NCBI GenBank assembly: GCA_910592205.1
Contig: CAJVPJ010000656.1
Coordinates: 1-19,656 of the forward strand
Length of the DNA stretch: 19,656 nucleotides
DNA from: Paraglomus occultum
Taxonomy: Eukaryota > Glomeromycota > Glomeromycetes > Paraglomerales > Paraglomeraceae
Reading direction: 5' to 3'
Below, piece after piece: positions 1-7,375 of this stretch (positions are counted from its first letter, which is position 1; each line of letters opens with the position of its first letter). Made by a program: the position numbers and the translations under genes. The notes beneath the pieces are model-generated. The model was not told where the DNA came from. It did not search any database and saw nothing but the letters and a program-made list of their open reading frames with translations.

Positions 1-2162
1 TATTTCTCAAGCATGAGATAAGTATGCCCTCTTAGATGTTGTGCTGTTGTATCAGTTGGTTTAAATTGCAAAAATTTTTTGAGGTCTTTTAATGCATCCT
101 CATATTGACAAAGATTAAACAAGACAGCTCCCCTTGCAATTAACATGTCCACATCATTTGGCTCAATCTCCAATACCCTATTAAAATCACTTAATGCATT
201 GCTGGACTCATCAAGTATAGAATAAATTTTTCCTCTTATTCCTAATGCAATTCTATTATTCAAGTCAATCTTTAATAGTTGATTGAAATCATTCAATGCC
301 ATCTCATACTGGCTCAAAATGTAGTAGACTTTACCCCTGACTTCTAATGCAAGTGCATCACTTGCATCAATGTTTAATGATTGTTTAAGATCTTTAAGAG
401 CTTGTTTGTACTCTGATTGTTGCATATGGTATTTTCCACGCCAAGCCCATGCTCTGGCATTGTTGGGATCATTTTTTATGGCTTGAGTTATGTATTCATA
501 ACATTTTTGATAGTTCAAATTTTCCAGATATGCAACAGCAAGGTCAATCTGAATAGTTGCACTGTCAGGATAATCAATAAGTGCTTTTTCAAGCCATAAT
601 ATTGCATCACTATATCTTTTTTCATCCAGAGCTTTTTTGCCTTGCTTGTATGTATTATGTAGACTTATTGGCATTCTCATTAATTGTCGGATACTTCTCT
701 TTGGTTTCATTTGAAGCAGATATAAAAACTTTGATTTTATAATAGAAGCTTCCTCAACATCCTCATCATCATTGTCCTGACTTGCCACAATAGTTGTAAA
801 ATCCTTTGCTTTTCCTTTTGCTGTGATATGACCAGCTCTGACAAATTTTTCATACAATGCTTTGTAAATTGGTGAACTTGGTAATTTTTCAGTTTCAGCT
901 AATTGACATTTTCTTCTACAATAAAAGCATCTCAGCTCAAGACAGTTCATCTTCATAAAACTTGCCAATGCCAGATAACTGATTTTGTGTTTACATGGAA
1001 GTATTCTAAAATTATCTGTAACTTCTTGTGTAAATGGACATGTGAGATGATCTGCAACTGTGTCTAAAATCAACAAGTCATTTGGATTTGAATTAAAAAG
1101 TTCATCTGGTATCTGATTATGATCTGCTTTCTTTGCTTTCTGTCTTGACACTGACATTTCAAAATTTGTCCTACTGCATGCCTGATTAATATATACATAT
1201 TTTTTATCTATGTATTCTCTCATGTCTTGAAACCTTTTTTTATCTTGGTCCAAAGTTGAAAAACTTTCAGCATGTTGATCTAGATCAACTTGCACAACAG
1301 AAAATGCCTTTGAATCTTTTTTGTAAAGTGTAATTAAAACTTCCATTGCTTTAAATTGAATGAACTCTTCTCTTACTATGTCCAGGGAGAGTTTTGCAAG
1401 ATAGTAACAATGAGCCATTGTGCCAATATTTTTTGTAGAAATTATAAGATTTTGAGCAATATCCAATATACCAAACAATAAAGTGTATGGTGTAATTTTC
1501 AGTTTAAATTTGTATCCACTTGTTTCTGGCTGTGCTGAAACTGCCTTGTGCCATTCTTGGTCTCCAAACCTCCAAAGATCCTTGATAAGCATCAATTCAC
1601 CTTTAACAACCATATTCTTGTGAATTGGAACAACTGACCATTCAACAAATGCTTGATATATGCTATAGAGATACCTCCACTCCATGTACCAATGTCCCAT
1701 AGAAAATTTAGGTTGTAAGGTTTTGTGAATCTTGTTGTAAATATCAATAGTGGCTTTGTTATCAATTGGAGTTTCTATTTCTCCAGTTGCCATAATACCA
1801 GTCATACTAGGTAAAGTGTTGACAAGCACAGAAAACAGAGCCTTTAACTGATTCAGAATTTCAAGCCAAGAAGTTTTGTCATCATCCATCATATGAAAAG
1901 TATCATAAAGATGCATAAGTAAAAAATCAATGTTGTAATTTTGAACTTTAACACCTTCCAAATTAGCTGACAAGCCACATGTAGGTTCTAAGCCATTTTC
2001 TAATGCTTTGATATAAGACTGATAGATATTATGTAGCTGTACAAGATTCTCATACAGAGTTTCATAAAACTTCCTCGCCATTTTAAGCGGTTGTCTGTTG
2101 TATACATCTAAAAGTACTACATATATCCTAAAATGCAGTTCCAGATCCATACCAGTTGTCAT
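1..2162 (-). CDS. RING/U-box-like and TPR-repeat protein, 3' end beyond window (partial)
   Basis: The minus frame is open from ATG at 2162-2160 to the window edge (720 codons, no stop). Residues 1 to about 350 are helical-looking with no domain I recognise. Residues 371-420 form a RING/U-box-like module: C375-P-F-T, then C390-K-H392, C407, C412-F-Y-C415 and C419. The usual first CxxC is CPFT, so one zinc ligand is missing, as in U-box or SP-RING relatives. An acidic linker lies near 463-471. From about residue 503 there are six 34-residue TPR units (about 503-536, 537-570, 571-604, 605-638, 639-672, 673-706) with the expected A/G/Y/A pattern, for example YKQALKDLKQSLNID. TPRs bind partner proteins, so a ubiquitin-ligase-like adaptor role is possible but unproven. 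The start has A at -3, yet the frame stays open upstream to a good splice acceptor at 2210, so the true N-terminus may lie on another exon. The gene is almost free of CpG. Confidence 0.85.
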   Translation of the reverse strand, partial: MTTGMDLELHFRIYVVLLDVYNRQPLKMARKFYETLYENLVQLHNIYQSYIKALENGLEPTCGLSANLEGVKVQNYNIDFLLMHLYDTFHMMDDDKTSWLEILNQLKALFSVLVNTLPSMTGIMATGEIETPIDNKATIDIYNKIHKTLQPKFSMGHWYMEWRYLYSIYQAFVEWSVVPIHKNMVVKGELMLIKDLWRFGDQEWHKAVSAQPETSGYKFKLKITPYTLLFGILDIAQNLIISTKNIGTMAHCYYLAKLSLDIVREEFIQFKAMEVLITLYKKDSKAFSVVQVDLDQHAESFSTLDQDKKRFQDMREYIDKKYVYINQACSRTNFEMSVSRQKAKKADHNQIPDELFNSNPNDLLILDTVADHLTCPFTQEVTDNFRILPCKHKISYLALASFMKMNCLELRCFYCRRKCQLAETEKLPSSPIYKALYEKFVRAGHITAKGKAKDFTTIVASQDNDDEDVEEASIIKSKFLYLLQMKPKRSIRQLMRMPISLHNTYKQGKKALDEKRYSDAILWLEKALIDYPDSATIQIDLAVAYLENLNYQKCYEYITQAIKNDPNNARAWAWRGKYHMQQSEYKQALKDLKQSLNIDASDALALEVRGKVYYILSQYEMALNDFNQLLKIDLNNRIALGIRGKIYSILDESSNALSDFNRVLEIEPNDVDMLIARGAVLFNLCQYEDALKDLKKFLQFKPTDTTAQHLRGHTYLMLEK

Positions 2163-2240
2163 TTTATAATATGGATAGCTATTTTGGATAGTAACCACCC
2201 GTTGAAAGTCTGTATAGTTAAAAAAATGTAAAGTCAATTA
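2163..2240 (-). other. Candidate 3' splice site and in-frame extension upstream of the TPR gene
   Basis: Reading the minus strand, a T-rich tract and CTATACAG precede position 2209. From 2209 the TPR frame is open for two bases plus 15 codons down to the ATG at 2162; the predicted residues include FQRVVTIQNSYPYYK. This resembles an intron acceptor in phase 1 with more coding exon upstream. I could not find a donor and start codon that pair with it convincingly in 2240-2520, so the stretch may instead be 5' UTR after a leader intron. Confidence 0.4.
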
Positions 2241-3900
2241 CGCAGCGATGGAAGCTGGCGATACGGCGAATATCTTTATCAAATGTTTCAGTTCTTTGAA
2301 GCTAAATGTGATGGGCAATCATTAAAATTTTTTCCAAGCCCTTAGTCTAGATTCAAAGTAATAATTAGGATTAATACTTGGTCGTCACATTTCTTGCAGA
2401 ATTGCTTGCTGGCTTTTGGACAGCACAGTATACATTGACACTATAATCAACTGAGGTCTGCTTAGTTTTCTCATGTTAATGTCTATCTGATAATAAAATT
2501 TCTCATGCGCGCTATCGAATTTTGGTGGCCAGAAATCTACATTATACAGACTAAAGCGGTACCTCTATGTATTGGAATGTAGTCACAAAAAGTGAGTAAG
2601 ACAAGAACGTGTCAAACATAACATACGCGGATGTTATAATGGATTTGGAAGGAAAATGTTAATATTAATACCTTATTATGCAGGCCCCCACATGTTTACA
2701 ACAGAGTAACGATGAAATTTTAATGGGATGTTGAACGAAGAAAATGTGTTCTAGATCAGACATCGTTCTCCTGGTATCACTTGACCAGCAGATGTCTGGA
2801 ATTAGTAAACTCATGCTTTCCGAGTTTAGAATGATCAACTCGGGAACAAGCGGAACATTAAAATACCATGTACGTCATAACTTCAATACTAATTGAGAAA
2901 AAGAAATTCAGTTACAGTTTCATGAATTCTGAATTCTTGTGGTGGTATGTCGGTTTTGTTGGTAACTCTGAATTTCTAGAAGCCGGATGAATCGTATTGG
3001 GGATTCTATTTACACCTTGGCAAAAAGTGGGGCATAATATGTGAGGTGGGTATTGGACCATGGCTTTGACCGAAACACAATGATGATTTACACAACGAAT
3101 ATTACCGTGAAACACAATACATTTATGCACTATGCCTAAAAGAAATAATAACGATTAAACATTTTATACAGCGAAATGTTTTTTTCAGCTCTTGGAGACA
3201 ACAAAAGTACAAGTTTACCGTATAATCATTTTCCCCTAGATAAATTTGTATACACAATAACAACTAATCGGAGGGAGAGCGGGGGGTGTTAAAGAACAAA
3301 TCAAAACATACAATTCGCGATACAAACAAGCAAACTGTTGTCATTTCTAATTTATTAAAACGAGTCATCCGTAATACAAGCAAAGGATCAGATGATCAAT
3401 GAAGGTTAACAAATGTAAGATTTAAACGGTAATAGCAATGACACATCCAACCAATACCCCTTTAAACCTCACGTAGGACCGGTTTACCTGTGTAATATCA
3501 AAGTTCTGTGTAATGTCTTTGGTGTTGTTCGAACTGTTGGGAAATGATTACTACCCACACTAATGCCAAGTTTGTAAAGATCATTGATTTGACTTGCCTT
3601 TTCCCCCTTTTTATTGTCCAAATCAAATCAATACGATGTACGTCAATCCTGTGATTTTCCATTACAAAGTACGATTCATAAACTAAATTAGGGCATTAAT
3701 ACAACAATGTGATATTATATGCTATGCATTTTTATACAATTTGACCATTTTATTCTTATTTGAAACATAACTTAGCGCATATTATTAAACAATAGCATTG
3801 AATAATATTATGATTGATAATTGTTAAAGGGGTGTACATTTCCGCCACAATCTGCTCCAACAGCCACCATCTCTAATATTACTACCCATCTTGATTTCTA
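2241..3900. other. Intergenic region, no gene recognised
   Basis: This is the 5' flank of the minus-strand TPR gene and part of the spacer to the GATA gene. CpG dinucleotides return abruptly here (five between 2241 and 2268). The longest reading frame (2912-3130, minus, 72 codons) has no recognisable domain and no convincing splice context. A G-rich run lies at 3270-3286 on the plus strand. I see no RNA gene, and no transposon ends. Confidence 0.5.
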
Positions 3901-3930
3901 AAATACATTCAATCCTCGACCTCTCCCAAC

Positions 3931-4022
3931 CCAATGGCTATTACTCTCATTTGACCAAAGCTTCTTCGCCTCGCTTTGATTGGGTGATAGTCGAGTATTT
4001 TTTAAGTGTCTTTTATAAATAG
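3931..4022 (+). promoter_or_regulatory. CCAAT / inverted CCAAT / TATA promoter-like cluster
   Basis: On the plus strand CCAAT lies at 3931-3935, an inverted copy (ATTGG) at 3979-3983, a GATA-factor type site TGATAG at 3985-3990, and a consensus-like TATA box TATAAATAG at 4014-4022. Spacing is that of a classical RNA polymerase II core promoter, predicting initiation near 4040-4050. A C/T/A-rich, G-poor leader-like stretch follows. No long coding sequence lies downstream on this strand; the next gene is the oppositely oriented 3' end of the GATA gene. An inverted reading (TATAAAAG on minus) exists but lacks the upstream CCAAT arrangement. Confidence 0.45.
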
Positions 4023-4036
4023 ACGAACATCAACTA

Positions 4037-4334
4037 ATGTCTATTGTATCAGACACGAGTTTTTTTTCTCTAATTCTTCTAACCAAAGCTAGCTTCACGC
4101 CACATCGATTATACTACCACTTACAAACACCACAGTCGTTCCAGCATTACAGCGACTCATAGACGTTGAAATGCCCGTGGCTCCATAACGATAATATAAA
4201 TTTTGTATAATGTCTAACAACTTACTTTTACAAATGAGAGAGTCAGCCGTGTATATATATCCATGCGTCACGTCATCGATTGTAAATGAAGTGGCGCATG
4301 AACATCAATCGTATGAGAAATATAGTGTACAATG
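4037..4334 (+). other. Leader-like sequence with short ATG frames; no confirmed gene
   Basis: Downstream of the TATA cluster are three short plus-strand ATG frames: 4037-4162 (41 residues), 4171-4188 (5 residues, A-rich start context GAAATG) and 4209-4334 (41 residues). None matches a family I know. The 4045-4170 stretch is pyrimidine- and CA-rich like a fungal 5' leader. It could be a non-coding RNA leader, a decayed gene start, a solo LTR or chance. Transcription continuing rightward would run antisense to the GATA gene's 3' end. Confidence 0.2.
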
Positions 4335-4373
4335 AATGAATTATGCAAATAATAAACCGAGTAAAAAGTGTGT

Positions 4374-6529
4374 TTAAATACTTGTCGCACTTATTGGCGA
4401 TACTTTACTGGCGACGTTCATGGATGACGTAGATGTCCGTGCCGAAGAAGGATTCGGTGAAGTAGTTATCCCAATTGGAGAAGGATTCGGTGAAGTAGTC
4501 ACTCCAATTGAAGGATATATTGTTTGTGTTTGCGCCTCTGTCGGCGATGTCGACCGTGGCGACGACACTTGTTGCGTTATGCTGTCCCGTTGTTTCTTGG
4601 CTGTCCGCCGATTGGGGTTTTGTCCGTTTTCGTACCGTTGCCGTTTCTTTATGATGTCCGTTTTCATGGACAGGGGTCTTTTTTCGTGATGTAACTTGAA
4701 ACTACAAAATTGTGACAAAACGTTACATAACTGTATATAATAAACTCTAAACAACTGCCAGCAACATATATCAGTAGCGTAAAACTTACTACAAGCCACA
4801 TGCATTGCACAGTGTTTGTCCTTCTTCATCTCGACGCCATAAAGGTGTTGTCATTGTGCCACAATTTGTGCAAACGGGTTGAGATGCCTCGTCATCCCTA
4901 GCATCCTTTCGAACTATGTGAGGCTTCATAGTTTTCGGCCGGTCCATTTTGTGAAGCTTCAAGCTAGTTTTATAATAAGTAAAGCAACAGTAATCAATAA
5001 ATGACATGTCTTTTGATTGAAATTAAAAATATTGTTAATCAGACTAGTTCATTGTTTGAAGAGACAAAAAAAAGACCCGATAAATGTTTGACCATATAAC
5101 CCCAATTTTTTGGTTAATAAAAAATCAAGCTTTGTTTTTAACAGAAATATGACACTCACTATAAACCACACGCATTGCATAGTAGCTCGTCATTTGCTGA
5201 TCGTCGCCAAAGCGGTGTAGACGTAACACCGCAATTGAAACACTGTTGTTCACCGCCCGAATGGGCTTTCTTTACTCTATTTTCTGGATTCTGCCGAGCG
5301 GACGCCTGATTATTCCCAGTCGAATTCGTCTGTCTCTGCGATATTGATATTGGCTGTACAGTCGACTGCTCCGATTGATATTGGTTCATGTACATCATCC
5401 CACTACCAAGGCTTGGTATATCAGTCACTGGCGTATTCATGGGAGTCCCCAAAACGTTCATCAGATTGTTTGCTAAATCCGTGTCAATTGTCGGCGTAGA
5501 CGTCGAACGGGGTACATAGACAGCATTAGACGGGCTGGCCACCATTTGTTCGGTGAGGTGGTGATGATATTGAAGTCCTGGATTCGTCTGAGCGTCCGAC
5601 TGGACGTATCCTTGACTATTGATCAAATCCATTTCAGACGGCGAGGTGGGTTCGGAGGAATCAGAAGAATAGTTATTGTAGACGGAGCGGAGAAGTTGGT
5701 TTAAAGAGACGCCAATGCTAGGTAGGTCGGAATGGAAATCCGATCCGTAGCCCACGTAGCTATCCTGAAGAATAACCGATTGGGTTTCCTCCTGGTCGGT
5801 TGTATACCGATGAAGAACAAATGCATGTTCGTCGGTGAAAGAGCCACGCAAGAAATCCTCGTTAAATACGGTGTAAATATCGTTCAAACCGACCGGCTCG
5901 GTCAGTTGCATGTCGTTCGGGTCATCATTGGTAGATATTGTACTTGTGCTTTCGGGAGAACCTTGAATCATGACCATATCATTATGGGTAGGGCTCATTG
6001 TCAGAGATTCAGTAGAAGCAGACGAGGGGATTTGAACGGACAAAGCTCCCTTGTCATCAATGTCCATTTGAGAGGTGTCCATTTTCACAAACGTCTCGGA
6101 AGATGGCATCGAACACTGTCTCGAGGCATATTTCGGTTTCTTTGCGTCGGGACGCTTAGCAGCATTAGAGCCATGCTTTCTGGCCTTTTTCTTACCCTTT
6201 TTCTCGAGAAAACTGCTATCGGAGGACTTTGACTTGAAGTTTGGAGTATCCAACATGTCTAGAGCAGTGGATTTTTCCGTTTCCAGCTTTTTTGTTGTAG
6301 CGGTAGATAATTTTCTAAAGCACTTTTTGCTTCTTTTCTGGTCGTAGACTATGAGGTGATGCATGAACCATAATCTCCAGGACAAGTTTTCCAATCGGCG
6401 ACCATACTCAAGGGCGTCTTTCACTTTGGTCATGAGACGCCAAGTCTTTGAGAGGTCTTCGTCGGTATCGATTGAGGACAAATGCGAGAAACATGTCTTT
6501 CCTTTGATTTTGAGCTCAGTGGGAGCCAT
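4374..6529 (-). CDS. Two-finger GATA transcription factor with AreA/Nit2-type N-terminal domain (3 exons)
   Basis: Exons on minus are 6529-5160, 4963-4790 and 4701-4374 (stop TAA), joined by GT-AG introns of 196 and 88 nt, giving 623 residues. An in-frame TAG lies just upstream of the ATG. Residues about 27-59 ([24 protein letters not shown]) match the fungal AreA GATA-like N-terminal domain (PF08550 type). A Lys-rich stretch at 110-133 is a likely nuclear signal. Residues 140-420 are Ser/Thr/Asn-rich, with acidic patches that could activate transcription. Finger 1 is C430-C433-C451-C454 and finger 2 is C488-C491-C509-C512, both with TPLWRR and CNACGLY; each is followed by a KLH...RP..MK basic tail. 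The fingers are 33 residues apart. It should be a nuclear DNA-binding protein recognising GATA sites. AreA relatives control nitrogen use, but two fingers are unusual for that class, so the regulon is uncertain. Confidence 0.93.
4447..4512 (-). repeat. 33-bp tandem duplication in GATA exon 3
   Basis: Two adjacent 33-bp units (4447-4479 and 4480-4512) differ at only a few positions. They encode two 11-residue repeats, [11 protein letters not shown] and [11 protein letters not shown], in the low-complexity Ser/Thr/Pro tail after finger 2. The length is a multiple of three, so the reading frame is kept. Confidence 0.85.
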
Positions 6530-6660
6530 TTGATACGATAACTAAACACCTAGTAACGGAGGTGGGGAAAAAGAGGAAGAAGAGAGAAAGGGCCTGAGCA
6601 GAGTACCTAAATTTAACGGGCAGAAATTTTGCGGCAGAGGTTATAGGGGATGGGATGGGA
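6530..6660 (-). promoter_or_regulatory. GATA-gene 5' flank with pyrimidine tract
   Basis: On the sense (minus) strand, about 6556-6600 is a strong C/T tract of the kind often seen near fungal transcription starts. Further upstream the plus strand has three close G runs (6646-6649, 6652-6654, 6657-6659), read as CCC blocks on the sense strand. A GATAA (6534-6538, plus) and another GATA (6660-6663) could allow autoregulation, but such short sites are common by chance. A TATA-like stretch lies about 300 bp upstream (about 6828-6845). Confidence 0.3.
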
Positions 6661-7170
6661 GATACATAATTATGTTTGTTTGAAATCACACGAAATAGAC
6701 GAAGTTGATTCGACAGTTTTCAGATGCAATTGAATAGTGGGCTATGGGTATTGTAGAGTAAAAATTATTTAGTCTATCGCGTAAAAAATACAATAATAAA
6801 GTATGGCATCATATAAATAATGTAATGTTTTTATATTTATATAAATAGTTACAATAAACGCTATTTATAATTGACAATGTATATATTACATGTTATTGTA
6901 ATGTTTTGTACTTAGTCAGTGACTATACAAACGGATGCATTAATTACCATATTATTCATATGCTTGAATTATGAGATTGGTTAGTGATTGTTGCATTTAT
7001 TGTTACTCCCATTTAACAGCGCCGCCCATTATTTATGTATCAAATATCCGCTTATCCATGCTTTAGGGTCGAGAGTTCATTTCCCCAACTCGTATATTCC
7101 GATTCAAGTTGATTGTCACAAAGAAACTTGGGTGACTGAGGGTAACGTATACGGTATAAGGATTATTTAC
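6661..7170. other. AT-rich spacer, no gene recognised
   Basis: Very AT-rich sequence, especially 6770-6960, with no reading frame of interest. It probably includes the distal promoter of the minus-strand GATA gene. Confidence 0.5.
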
Positions 7171-7375
7171 ATGTTATATGTGATGTGTATGTTATGTCAT
7201 GTTATATGTGATGTGTATGTCATGTTATATGTGATGTGTATGTGATGTGTATGTTATGTTATATGTCATGTTATATGTGTATTAGTGTGTATGTCATGTT
7301 ATATGTGTTGTGTATTATGTATTATGTATTCTGTGTATTAGTATGTCATCTGTATATATGTATGTATATATGTAC
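7171..7375. repeat. TG-rich minisatellite
   Basis: Imperfect tandem repetition of short modules such as ATGTTATATGTGATGTGTATG, GTTATGTCAT and TGTATTATG, ending in TATATATGTATG runs. Unit length varies (about 10-30 bp), as expected of a decaying or slipping repeat. Apparent reading frames across it (rich in YVMLYVMCM) are products of the repeat and not a gene. Confidence 0.85.

Noticed and set aside
417-599. 60-codon plus-strand frame
   Set aside because: It lies inside the minus-strand TPR coding sequence and is a shadow of it.
5732-6347. Plus-strand frames of 166 and 90 codons (5732-6232 and 6075-6347)
   Set aside because: They lie antisense within exon 1 of the GATA gene, whose minus frame has clear domains; they are shadows.
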